Origin: Halapricum hydrolyticum | Lineage (GTDB): Archaea; Halobacteriota; Halobacteria; Halobacteriales; Haloarculaceae | DNA: 62,684 nucleotides | Assembly: GCA_025517565.1 (NCBI GenBank) | Contig: JAOPKD010000017.1 | Coordinates: forward strand, 1-62,684 | Direction of reading: 5' to 3' | Shown: positions 16,947-24,922 of the stretch, one piece after another | Numbering within the stretch: position 1 is the first letter of the stretch | Layout: each line of letters opens with the position of its first letter | Program-made: the position numbers and the translations under genes | Notes under the pieces: model-generated | Seen by the model: only the letters and a program-made list of their open reading frames with translations | Database searches by the model: none | Told to the model about the DNA's origin: nothing

Positions 16947-17927
16947 ATGAGTCACCAGATCGCGGTGATACCCGGGGACGGGATCGGCCAGGAAGTGACG
17001 CCCGCAGCAGTCGATGTGTTGAACGCCCTCGACGTCGACTTCGAGTTCCGCGAAGGGGAAGCCGGCGACCACGTCGCCGAGGAAACCGGCGAACCGCTGC
17101 CCGAAGAGACGGTCGAACTCGCACGGGAATCCGACGCGACGCTGTTCGGTGCGGCCGGCGAGCGCGCGGCCGACATCATCCTTCCGCTCCGTGGGGTCGT
17201 CGGCTCCTACGCCAACGTCCGTCCGGCGAAAGCCTATCCCGGTCTGGAGGCAGTCAAACCGGACACGGACATCGTCTTCATCCGCGAAAACACCCAGGGC
17301 GTCTACGCCCAGATCGAGAGTCAGCTCACCGACGACGTCGCCACGCTGACCCGCGTCGTCACGCGCGAGGCCTCCCGAAAGATCGCCGAGTACGGCTTCG
17401 AGTACGCCGAGGAACACGGTTACGACAACGTGACGATCGCACACAAGGCGAACGTGATGCAGAAGACCGACGGCCTGTTCCTCGAAGCCGCCGAAGCGGT
17501 CGCCGAGGAGCGTGGCGCCGACTACGACACCGAACTGATGGACGCGCTGGCGATGAAACTCGTGATGTATCCCGAAGACTACGACGTGATCATCACGCCC
17601 AACCTCGCGGGCGACGTCCTTTCGGATCTGGCAGCCGGGCTCGTCGGCGGGCTCGGGTTGTTGCCCAGCGCAAACGTCGGTGACGACAACGCGCTGTTCG
17701 AACCGGTCCACGGCTCGGCTCCCGACATCGCCGGGCAGGGAATCGCTAACCCCTCGGCGATGATCCTCTCGGCTGCGATGCTGCTCGACCACCTGGATTA
17801 CGACGCCGAGGCGGCCCGCGTGACTGACGCCGTCGAGACGGTCCTCGATGAGGGGCCACACACCCCGGATCTGGGCGGTGACGCCTCGACCGAAGAGTTC
17901 ACGGCGGCTGTCATCGACCGCCTGTAG
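16947..17927 (+). CDS. leuB: 3-isopropylmalate dehydrogenase (isocitrate/isopropylmalate family)
   Basis: 326 residues from ATG 16947. The fold signature [21 protein letters not shown] starts the protein. [16 protein letters not shown] supplies the substrate arginine, and [39 protein letters not shown] and the nucleotide-binding [21 protein letters not shown] are intact. Length and the NLAGD block fit archaeal LeuB (leucine synthesis, NAD). A homoisocitrate or isocitrate dehydrogenase role is less likely but cannot be excluded. No leuA, C or D lies nearby. Confidence 0.85.
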   Translation: MSHQIAVIPGDGIGQEVTPAAVDVLNALDVDFEFREGEAGDHVAEETGEPLPEETVELARESDATLFGAAGERAADIILPLRGVVGSYANVRPAKAYPGLEAVKPDTDIVFIRENTQGVYAQIESQLTDDVATLTRVVTREASRKIAEYGFEYAEEHGYDNVTIAHKANVMQKTDGLFLEAAEAVAEERGADYDTELMDALAMKLVMYPEDYDVIITPNLAGDVLSDLAAGLVGGLGLLPSANVGDDNALFEPVHGSAPDIAGQGIANPSAMILSAAMLLDHLDYDAEAARVTDAVETVLDEGPHTPDLGGDASTEEFTAAVIDRL

Positions 17928-17995
17928 AGCGCTCCGGACCGACCCGTTTATGAAGCCTCGGTGAGTCAATGCCGGCTAGTAGACCGCGCCGTGTG

Positions 17996-18074
17996 ATACG
18001 GACTGCTGTACCGATCTACTGCGACGATCCACAACTGTGTGATCGGTACAGGACAGACGCACAGCAGTCCGTAT
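17996..18074. repeat. nested palindromic element, copy 2
   Basis: Outer arms ATACGGACTGCTGT (17996-18009) and ACAGCAGTCCGTAT (18061-18074) are perfect complements. Inner arms GTACCGATC (18008-18016) and GATCGGTAC (18041-18049) form a second hairpin. Same architecture and size as 89-170. The element ends 18 bases before the pfkB start at 18093, so it lies in that gene's promoter or leader. Confidence 0.8.
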
Positions 18075-18092
18075 GACGGCGTGTCGAGAGCC

Positions 18093-19004
18093 ATGATACT
18101 GACAGTAACACCAAATCCGGCAGTGGACCAGACTATCGAGATGAACGAACCGCTCGAGGCCGATGCCGTCCAGCGCTCGGCCGGTGCGCGGTTCGATTCC
18201 GGCGGGAACGGCATCAACGTCTCGCAATTCGTGACGGCACTCGGCGACGAGACGGTCGCGACCGGGATCGTCGGCGGCTTTACCGGGTATTTCATCAAAC
18301 AGGATCTCGCGTCGTTCGACGTCCCGACGGACTTCTGTGAGGTCGAGGAAGCGACCCGGATGAACACGGCCATCCTCGCGCCGAATCACCAGTACCGACT
18401 CAACCAGTCCGGTCCCGAGGTCGACTCAGAGGTCATCGATGAACTCGTCGCTGTCCTCCGGGAGTACGATCCCTCGATCGTCAACGTCGGGGGGAGCCTC
18501 CCGCCGGGCATGGAGCCGGCAGACATCGACCGACTCGCAGGCGCCGGCGACTGGGACACCGCGATCGACATCCACGGCGACGACATGATGGCACTCGAGG
18601 GGACGTACGAGTACGTCAAGCCCAACGAGGTCGAACTGGAAGAGGCGACCGGGATCGAAGTCGAGGACATCGACGACTGTGCGGAAGCCGCCAGGCAGCT
18701 CCAGAGCGAAGGGTTCGAGCGCGTCATCGCGTCGCTCGGTGCGGAGGGTGCGATGATGGTAACGTCCGAGAAGACGCTCTACGCGCCCGCACTCGACGTC
18801 GAGGTCGTCGACACCGTCGGTGCCGGCGACTCGATGTTCGCCGCCGTCATGTGGGCCTACGAACAGGGCTGGGACGACGAGCAGGCGCTGCGCGCCGGCG
18901 TGGCGACCTCGGCGACGGTCGTCGGCCACTCCGGGACCGGCGTCAGGAACCTCGATCCGACGGAACTGATGGACGACGTCCGGGTCTGGACGCTTCGTGG
19001 TTGA
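18093..19004 (+). CDS. pfkB: 1-phosphofructokinase (PfkB family), first copy
   Basis: 303 residues from ATG 18093, chosen because MILTVTPNPAVDQTIEM matches the second copy's start. PfkB features are FDSGGNGINVSQFVTALG, VNVGGSLPPGM, KPNEVELEEATG and the C-terminal signature DTVGAGDSMFAAVMWAYEQG with catalytic Asp. It should phosphorylate fructose-1-phosphate to the 1,6-bisphosphate. It is separated from glpR and the second copy by a decayed IS element, and the palindrome at 17996-18074 occupies its upstream region. Confidence 0.88.
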   Translation: MILTVTPNPAVDQTIEMNEPLEADAVQRSAGARFDSGGNGINVSQFVTALGDETVATGIVGGFTGYFIKQDLASFDVPTDFCEVEEATRMNTAILAPNHQYRLNQSGPEVDSEVIDELVAVLREYDPSIVNVGGSLPPGMEPADIDRLAGAGDWDTAIDIHGDDMMALEGTYEYVKPNEVELEEATGIEVEDIDDCAEAARQLQSEGFERVIASLGAEGAMMVTSEKTLYAPALDVEVVDTVGAGDSMFAAVMWAYEQGWDDEQALRAGVATSATVVGHSGTGVRNLDPTELMDDVRVWTLRG

Positions 19005-19070
19005 TACTCTCATCTGGCGACTCCCGAGTATCGGTCCGATACTGCCCTCTAACGAAAGGCAGCGCGAGTT

Positions 19071-19091
19071 CCCCGCCCCCTGTGGGCGGGG
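19071..19091. repeat. left-end hairpin of the IS element
   Basis: CCCCGCCC (19071-19078), 5-base loop, GGGCGGGG (19084-19091). Subterminal hairpins of this kind are the single-strand DNA sites bound by Y1 transposases. Confidence 0.6.
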
Positions 19092-19101
19092 GTGAAGCGC
19101 G

Positions 19102-19509
19102 TCACTCCGGCGTGTGTTCCGTCTCTTCGATATACCGCTCAACCACTTCTTCCGACACCGCTCCCGTCGTTCCCACGTAGTACCCAACCTTCTAGAATCC
19201 GCCACCCCAGAAATACGACTCTCGAATTCCGGGATACCGCTCCAGCAAGTGCTTACCCGAATACGACTTGAACTGCCGAGCGATGTCAGCCGGACTATGC
19301 TTCGGGTCACACTGGACAAACAGGTGAACGTGGTCGTCTGCAATCTCCAGCGCCAGAATCTCGTGACCGAAGTGGTCAGCAGTCTCACCAAACAACTCTC
19401 GCACATCGTCTTTCACTACATCAAGAACCGGGTGGCGGTACTTGGGACACCACACGAAGTGATACTTGCAAGAACTAACCGAATGCGCGTGACTGCGGAA
19501 CTCTTCCAT
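19102..19509 (-). pseudogene. tnpA: IS200 Y1 transposase with in-frame amber codon
   Basis: Start ATG 19509 gives MEEFRSHAHSVSSCKYHFVW. The HUH motif is in DDHVHLFVQCDP, and the catalytic Tyr lies in ADIARQFKSYSGKHLLER. The reading ends early at TAG (19192-19194, codon 106) just after YFWGGGF. Beyond it the same frame continues KVGYYVGTTGAVSEEVVERY to TGA at 19102-19104, the normal C-terminus. A TGG-to-TAG change (Trp to stop) explains this. HUH and Tyr lie before the stop, so residual activity or readthrough cannot be excluded. Confidence 0.87.
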
Positions 19510-19553
19510 CCCTAATCCATATATTTCTGATGAGTTAGAACGATTGTCAAAAT

Positions 19554-20909
19554 ATGGGTGAGGAAGCCACGAAGACGATTCAGACGCGCCTTCACATAGT
19601 CTGGTGAACGGTCGTGGCTTCACGACGCCCGCCTCGCCTCACGCGAGATATTCAACGACACCATCCGCCTCAAACAACAAGGGTACAATCGCACCGAGAT
19701 ACAGAAGGAGGTTGACCGCGACGACTTCTTGCGGAACAACAAGTGTGCAGTCGTCGGCAAAGCCCTCCAAACGTGGGGTTCCTATCAATCCCTCAAAGAG
19801 TGGTGGGAGAACCAAGACGACCCTGACGGAGGGAAGCCGACGCCGCCGAGTACGGACAGATCTGGTGCGTATCCGCTCGTGATGGCACATACGGAAGGCT
19901 ACCGCCTCACCGTAGATGATGACACGAACCGCGTCCAGTTCCGCATCAGCCCGAAACCCTACAAGAAGGTGAGGGGGCATCTTCGTGGCGAACCGGACGC
20001 GATGAACGAACTTCGGGACGCTATCACGTCGGATGAGGTGGATGTGGGGCAGGCCGAACTCCTGTCTCGAAAATCGAAGATTTTCGACGAGTCATCGAAG
20101 TGCTCCGCACTTCGAGATACCGCGATGGCGTGTACTACCTACACGTCACGGTCACACGAGAGTTCGACGTGCCCAAACCCGACACCTCTGATACTGTGGT
20201 CGGCGTGGACATCAACGAGCGTAACGTTGCTCTCACCGCCCTCGACCGCGATACAATGCGTACGAAGGGCACACTCATCCTCGACTACGGACGGGTCAAG
20301 GAAGAACGCCAACGCTACCACACCATCACCACTCGCTGTCAGGAACACGGCAAGACGAGCATCCACCACAGGCTCGGTGACAAGGAGGAACGATTCACCG
20401 AGTGGGTGTTGCATCGGCTCTCCCGTGCTGTCGTAGAGTTCGCAGAACAGTTCTCGAACCCGGTTATCGTGTTCGAGGATATGAGCGGTATCCGCGAAGG
20501 AATGCAGTACGGGTCATATATGAACCGTCGATTGCACAAACTGCCGTTCCACAAGTTCGAGACGTTCGTCTCGTACAAGGCGACGTGGCGGGAGATTCCT
20601 ACGGACACAGTGGACGCGTACTACAACTCAAAGACGTGTTCGTGCTGTGGTGAACGCGGCAGTCGGCAGGGGCGTCGGTTCCGCTGTACGAACGACGAGT
20701 GTGATGTGGCACAAGACCACGCCGACCGGAATGCGTCGGTGAACATCGCGTGGCGCGAGACGGCGAAACTCGACGGTAACACGACGAATTACCGGACTCA
20801 CAAAACCCAGCCGCAGGTTCGGTTGGTGCGTCTGTCCGGGTCGGGGCGTGTAAGCCGCCCAACCTCATCCCGCTCGCTTGCCGAGCAGGGAGTGCTAGCG
20901 CACGGCTGA
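19554..20909 (+). pseudogene. tnpB: TnpB RNA-guided nuclease homologue, frameshifted and interrupted
   Basis: Starts ATG 19554 (MGEEATKTIQTRLHI), loses frame near 19597 and resumes at 19600 as SGERSWLHDARLASREIF. It is then interrupted by a 53-bp palindromic insert at 20065-20117, after which the frame YRDGVYYLHVTV runs to the end. RuvC acids are visible: Asp in VVGVDINERN, Glu in VIVFEDMSG, Asp in HADRNASVN. The zinc finger is CSCCGERG ... CTNDECDV. The C-terminal tail is intact. Two lesions make a full-length product unlikely. Confidence 0.88.
20065..20117. repeat. 53-bp double-hairpin insertion inside tnpB
   Basis: Bounded by TCTCGAA / TTCGAGA. It contains CGAAAATC-gaa-GATTTTCG and TCGAAGTGC-tcc-GCACTTCGA, both perfect hairpins. 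Removing exactly 53 bases joins GAACTCCTG to TACCGCGATGGC and restores the tnpB frame at the usual position before DGVYYLHVTV. It shares TTTTCGACGAG with the intergenic repeat after purE (12230-12240). Confidence 0.65.
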
Positions 20910-20955
20910 GGGAACTACAAAAGCCTCGGGCCACCGCGCCCGAGGCTGTTTACTA
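20860..20955 (+). ncRNA. right end with possible omega RNA (reRNA) scaffold
   Basis: In IS200/IS605 elements the guide RNA of TnpB is made from the 3' end of tnpB and the right end, with the guide taken from the flanking DNA. Here the right-end hairpin GCCTCGGGC-caccgc-GCCCGAGGC (20923-20946) and TTTACTAG follow directly after the tnpB stop. The call rests on position and the family pattern only; expression is not shown. Confidence 0.4.
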
Positions 20956-21115
20956 GCCATTCTCGCTGACACTCTCTCCGTCAAGAGTAGCCCGATTTTC
21001 GACTCTTCGTGATCGGACCGGCGAAGAATAGCGGTCTCGCGATAGAAAACAATCAGATACGAAGGAAAAAAGTAAATCCGTTCGGTAGTTACGGGTGATT
21101 ATACGCGAGATAGAT

Positions 21116-21877
21116 ATGCTCCCGGAAAAACGCCGGCGGACGATCGTAGACATCGTTAACGAACGCGGTGGCTGTTCGGTATCTGAGCTGGCCGAGGAGC
21201 TTGAATACTCGAAGCCGACGATCCGCCGCGATCTCACTACGCTCGAACAGGAGGGGCTCATCGACCGGTCACACGGTGGTGCCGTGCCGGTCGATAAGGT
21301 CGGGGCGGAACAGTCCTACAGACAGCGGGAGGTACGGAACCTCGAAAGCAAACAGGCTATCGCCGATCGTGCTATCGAGGAGGTTCTGGAAGACGAGATC
21401 GCGTTCTTCGACGGCGGGACGACGACGATGCAGATCGCAAAACGGATGCCGGAGGAGAGGTCCTACGTCGCGGTGACGAACTCGCCGCTGCTGGCGGACG
21501 AGCTCGTGACCACGGCTGACGAGGTGAAACTGACCGGGGGCACGCTCCGCGGGAAGACCCACGCGCTGGTCGGCCCGACCGCCGAGCAGTTCATGCACCG
21601 GACGAACTTCGATCTCGTTTTCCTGGGGACTAACGGGATCTCACCCGACGCGGGACTAACGACCCCGAGCGAGGACGAAGCCGAGATCAAGTCCCTCATG
21701 GTCAAAAACGCCAAGCGGGTGATACTGGTCTCCGACGCCTCGAAGTTCGGACAGCGGAGTTTCGCGCAGTTCGCGGAGCTTGAGGACGTCGATCTGTTGA
21801 TCACCGACGAGGATCCGCCGGCGTCGCTGCGCAGCGAACTAGATGGCGCGAACGTATCCATCACCGTCACGAGATAA
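21116..21877 (+). CDS. glpR: DeoR-type sugar regulator GlpR
   Basis: 253 residues from ATG 21116 (MLPEKRRRTIVDIVNERGG). N-terminal DeoR HTH: SVSELAEELEYSKPTIRRDLTTLEQEGLIDRSHGGAVP. The C-terminal sugar-phosphate sensor has FFDGGTTTMQIAKRM, VTNSPLLADEL, LTGGTLRGKTHALVGPTAEQF and FLGTNGISPDAGLTTPSEDEAEIKSLM. In Haloferax the orthologue represses fructose and glucose genes, including pfkB. The pfkB ATG is 2 bases after its stop, so the two are co-transcribed. Confidence 0.93.
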   Translation: MLPEKRRRTIVDIVNERGGCSVSELAEELEYSKPTIRRDLTTLEQEGLIDRSHGGAVPVDKVGAEQSYRQREVRNLESKQAIADRAIEEVLEDEIAFFDGGTTTMQIAKRMPEERSYVAVTNSPLLADELVTTADEVKLTGGTLRGKTHALVGPTAEQFMHRTNFDLVFLGTNGISPDAGLTTPSEDEAEIKSLMVKNAKRVILVSDASKFGQRSFAQFAELEDVDLLITDEDPPASLRSELDGANVSITVTR

Positions 21878-21879
21878 CC

Positions 21880-22806
21880 ATGATACTAACAGTCACATTC
21901 AATCCGGCAGTCGACCACACGTTACGCATCGAAGAGTCACCGCAAGTCGGCCGGGTTCATCGGGCCACCGAGGGGGGGCAGTTCGACGCTGGCGGGAAGG
22001 GGATCAACGTCTCGCAGTACCTGGCTGCGCTAGACTCGGACACCGTCGCGACCGGTTTACTGGGCGGGTTCACTGGTGACTTCATCCGGTCGAAGCTCTC
22101 CGATGAACCCTTCGAGACGACGTTCGTCGACGTCCCGGCACCCACTCGCGTGAATACCACGATCCTCACCGCGGACGGTGAGTACAAATTCAACGAGAAC
22201 GGCCCGAAAGCGACCGAGGCGGCCGTCGACGAACTACTCCAGTGGATCGAGGCACTGCGTCCGAATCGGGTCGCTGTCGCGGGGAGCCTTCCGCCGGGGA
22301 TCGGTCCGGACGCGATCGACCGGATCGCCCGGGCCGGCCCCTGGAAGACCGACGTCGACGTCGGCGGCAAGATGCTGACGAACCTTGCGGCGGCGTACGA
22401 CACCTGCAAGCCCAACGAGGAGGAGCTGGCAGCGGCGGTCGACCGGGAGATAGCGGACGTCGACGACGCCGTCATGGCAGCCCGGGAGCTGCTGAATCGG
22501 GGGTACGACCGCGTCGTCACGTCGCTCGGTTCGGAGGGTGCGGTACTGGTCACCCCGGACGTCTCGCTGTACGCCGAAGCCGTCGACACGGAAGTGATCG
22601 ACACCGTCGGTGCGGGCGACTCGCTTTTCGCCGGCGTCCTCTCGGCGCTGGAACGGGGTCTGAGCGAGCGTGAAGCCCTGAAGACCGGAATCGCCGTCGC
22701 CGGTCGCGTCGTCGCGACTGCCGGCACGAGCCCGCCGTCGTTCGAGGATCTGGAGTCGCTCCGGGACGAGGTCGACGTTCGTTCGGTTCCGCTGGCATCA
22801 GACTGA
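21880..22806 (+). CDS. pfkB: 1-phosphofructokinase (PfkB family), second copy
   Basis: 308 residues. MILTVTFNPAVDHTLRIEES opens the protein. FDAGGKGINVSQYLAALD, VAVAGSLPPGIGPDAIDRIA, CKPNEEELAAAV and VIDTVGAGDSLFAGVLSALERG are the PfkB blocks with the catalytic Asp. It converts fructose-1-phosphate from the PTS to fructose-1,6-bisphosphate. Position between glpR and the PTS operon matches other haloarchaeal fructose clusters. It is clearly paralogous to the copy at 18093. Confidence 0.93.
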   Translation: MILTVTFNPAVDHTLRIEESPQVGRVHRATEGGQFDAGGKGINVSQYLAALDSDTVATGLLGGFTGDFIRSKLSDEPFETTFVDVPAPTRVNTTILTADGEYKFNENGPKATEAAVDELLQWIEALRPNRVAVAGSLPPGIGPDAIDRIARAGPWKTDVDVGGKMLTNLAAAYDTCKPNEEELAAAVDREIADVDDAVMAARELLNRGYDRVVTSLGSEGAVLVTPDVSLYAEAVDTEVIDTVGAGDSLFAGVLSALERGLSEREALKTGIAVAGRVVATAGTSPPSFEDLESLRDEVDVRSVPLASD

Positions 22807-22870
22807 TCGCCAGTCCTGGCACCGTCTTCGCTGTTGATAATCCTCTGTTACTACCCCGCAATGTTGTGCT

Positions 22871-22962
22871 ATCATGATCGAAACTCATATAATATCAAAT
22901 TAAACAAAACGAAATAATCACATTCGAAGATTACTTTTCACAAGACGTTCATCGATCATGAT
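22871..22962. promoter_or_regulatory. inverted repeat bracketing the PTS operon promoter
   Basis: ATCATGATCGA (22871-22881) and TCGATCATGAT (22952-22962) are perfect 11-base inverted copies, 70 bases apart. Each contains the small palindrome ATCATGAT. Between them is CATATAATAT (22886-22895), a TATA-like block in the AT-richest gap of the cluster. The right copy ends 5 bases before the EIIC ATG at 22968. Candidate operators for GlpR or another sugar regulator. Confidence 0.5.
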
Positions 22963-22967
22963 GTAGC

Positions 22968-24158
22968 ATGTCGAGCACAGACAGCGACTTCAGATCGAAA
23001 CTCACGTCGCTCAAAGACGACGTGATGACTGGGGTATCGTACATGATCCCGTTCGTGACGATCGGCGGGATCTTCCTCGCACTCGGGTTCGCGTGGGCGT
23101 CCCTGCCGTTCTCGGGGACGACCGTAGAGACGATGTTCGAAGAGAGCGCGCGGGGAACACTCGCGTGGTTCTTGGGACAGATGGGTGGTCTCGGCCTAGA
23201 GATAATGATCCCGATACTCGGGGGGTACATTGCCTACGCTATCGCGGACCGCCCGGGTCTCGCACCCGGTTTCCTGCTATCGTACCTGATTCAGCAGGGC
23301 GGCGTCCTCGCCGAAGCGAACGTGGTGCTGGGCCTACCAGCCGGTGACGGCGGCGCTGCAGCGGGGTTCCTCGGTGCGATTATCGCCGGGCTGCTCGCGG
23401 GGTACGTCGCCCTGTGGTTCAAGAACCTGGACGTACCGAACGCGATACAGCCGATGATGCCGGTGCTGATCATTCCAGTCGCGACGACGGCCGTGCTTTT
23501 GCCCGTGATGTTGTTCGCCGTTGGCGTACCGGTCGCGATCGCCAACGCTGAACTGACTGGGTGGCTCGAAGGCCTGGAAAACGCCGCCGGGGCAGGTACG
23601 GTAGGACAAGCAGCGCTCCTTGGGGCGATTCTCGGGGCAATGATGGCCTTCGACATGGGTGGTCCAGTAAACAAGGTCGCGTACGTCTTCTCGGTCGGAC
23701 TGGTCGGCGAGCAGATTTACGGACCAATGGCCGCCGTGATGATTGCCGGGATGACCCCACCGCTGGGAATGGCGCTGTCGAACTTCCTGGCCGAGCACAA
23801 GTACCCCGATGAGATGTACGAGAACGCGAAAAGCGCGACCGTCATGGGCTTCTCGTTCATCACTGAAGGGGCGATCCCGTACGCCGCGTCGGATCCCGGC
23901 CGGGTGATTCCGAGTCTAATGGTTGGTAGTGCGACCGCGAGTGCCCTGGCGATGGCACTGGGTGTCGGAATGCCTGCTCCCCACGGCGGTATCTTCGTCC
24001 TCCCGCTGGCCAGAGGTGGCGGCGCGATCCCCGGCCCGCTCGCGTTCCTCGGCTGTATCGCGGTCGGTACTATCGTCACCGGCGTGCTGGTTACGTTGCT
24101 CAAACCCGACCACGTGCCGGAAACGGAGACCGCCGCCGAAACCACGACCGCGGACTAA
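22968..24158 (+). CDS. ptfC: fructose PTS membrane subunit EIIC
   Basis: 396 residues with about nine membrane segments. MTGVSYMIPFVTIGGIFLALG near residue 20 and FSFITEGAIPYAASDPGRVIP near 290 (the conserved ITEGAIPF-like loop) identify the fructose-type EIIC. There is no fused EIIA or EIIB; these are separate genes downstream, as in Haloferax. It transports fructose with phosphorylation at C1. Confidence 0.94.
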   Translation: MSSTDSDFRSKLTSLKDDVMTGVSYMIPFVTIGGIFLALGFAWASLPFSGTTVETMFEESARGTLAWFLGQMGGLGLEIMIPILGGYIAYAIADRPGLAPGFLLSYLIQQGGVLAEANVVLGLPAGDGGAAAGFLGAIIAGLLAGYVALWFKNLDVPNAIQPMMPVLIIPVATTAVLLPVMLFAVGVPVAIANAELTGWLEGLENAAGAGTVGQAALLGAILGAMMAFDMGGPVNKVAYVFSVGLVGEQIYGPMAAVMIAGMTPPLGMALSNFLAEHKYPDEMYENAKSATVMGFSFITEGAIPYAASDPGRVIPSLMVGSATASALAMALGVGMPAPHGGIFVLPLARGGGAIPGPLAFLGCIAVGTIVTGVLVTLLKPDHVPETETAAETTTAD

Positions 24159-24182
24159 ACACAGTTATTCTGATTTCAAACA

Positions 24183-24647
24183 ATGGATAAAGAAACCGTA
24201 GATCGCGTTATTTCGCCGGATCTCGTCTCTCTCGAGGAACCGCCCGCAGACAAACGCGCCGTCATCGAACATCTACTCGATCTGGCCGTCGAGGCCGGTC
24301 GCGTGAGCGACCGCGAACAGGCGCTCGAAGACCTGCTCGCCCGCGAGGAGGAGACCTCGACGGGCGTCGGCAAGGGGATCGGTATCCCCCACGCCAAGAC
24401 AGCCGGTGCGATCGAGCCGACCGTCGCGTTCACCCGCTCCAGCGATGGTGTCGACTTCGGCGCTCCGGACGGAAAGCCGGCGACGCTGTTGTTCATGATT
24501 CTCGTGCCCGAAGCGGGGAACTCCGAACACCTCGAGATCCTGAGTTCGCTGTCGCGAGCGCTGATGAACGACGAGGTGCGCGAGGACTTACACACTGCCG
24601 ATTCGCCGAAAGAGGTAACGACCGTCCTGACGAATGCTATAACATGA
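24183..24647 (+). CDS. ptfA: fructose PTS EIIA
   Basis: 154 residues. The phosphohistidine lies in GVGKGIGIPHAKTAG near residue 70. TVAFTRSSDGVDFGAPDG and LLFMILVPEAGNSEHLEILSSL are typical of the Fru/Mtl EIIA family. It passes phosphate from HPr to EIIB. The gene ends overlapping the HPr start (ATGATG region at 24644). Confidence 0.94.
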   Translation: MDKETVDRVISPDLVSLEEPPADKRAVIEHLLDLAVEAGRVSDREQALEDLLAREEETSTGVGKGIGIPHAKTAGAIEPTVAFTRSSDGVDFGAPDGKPATLLFMILVPEAGNSEHLEILSSLSRALMNDEVREDLHTADSPKEVTTVLTNAIT

Positions 24648-24922
24648 TGGAACGAACCGTCACCATCGTCCCGGAAGCAGGATTGCACGCTCGACCCGCC
24701 TCGAAACTCGTCGAGACGGCCAACGAGTTCGAGTCCGAGCTGCAGATCGCCACCGACGGCGCGGAGCCCGTCGACGCGCGCAGCATGCTCGCAGTATCGA
24801 GCATGGCCGCCGAACAGGGCGAAGACGTTCGGCTGATCGCCGACGGACCCGACGCCGAGGCGGCACTGGACGCGCTCGAGGAAGTACTCTCGACGCCGGA
24901 AGGAGAGTACGACGATGAGTGA
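24644..24922 (+). CDS. ptsH: phosphocarrier protein HPr
   Basis: 92 residues (ATG 24644 or 24647). The active-site His is in EAGLHARPASKLVE near residue 15. The regulatory serine position has DARSMLAVSSMAAEQG. The C-terminus is acidic. It overlaps EIIA by four bases and EI by eight, so the operon is tightly coupled. Confidence 0.94.
   Translation: MMERTVTIVPEAGLHARPASKLVETANEFESELQIATDGAEPVDARSMLAVSSMAAEQGEDVRLIADGPDAEAALDALEEVLSTPEGEYDDE

Larger units (their letters stand above)
19040..20955. mobile_element. decayed IS200/IS605-type element (divergent tnpA and tnpB)
   Basis: Y1 transposase tnpA on the minus strand and tnpB on the plus strand, with strong end hairpins: CCCCGCCC / GGGCGGGG (19071-19091) at the left and GCCTCGGGC / GCCCGAGGC (20923-20946) at the right. 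Exact ends are approximate, as this family makes no target duplication. Both genes are broken. The element sits between a 1-phosphofructokinase gene and glpR. Confidence 0.88.

Noticed and set aside
20953..21261. 102-residue minus-strand ORF over the glpR start
   Set aside because: Overlaps the DeoR HTH coding region and promoter; Ser/Arg-rich shadow.
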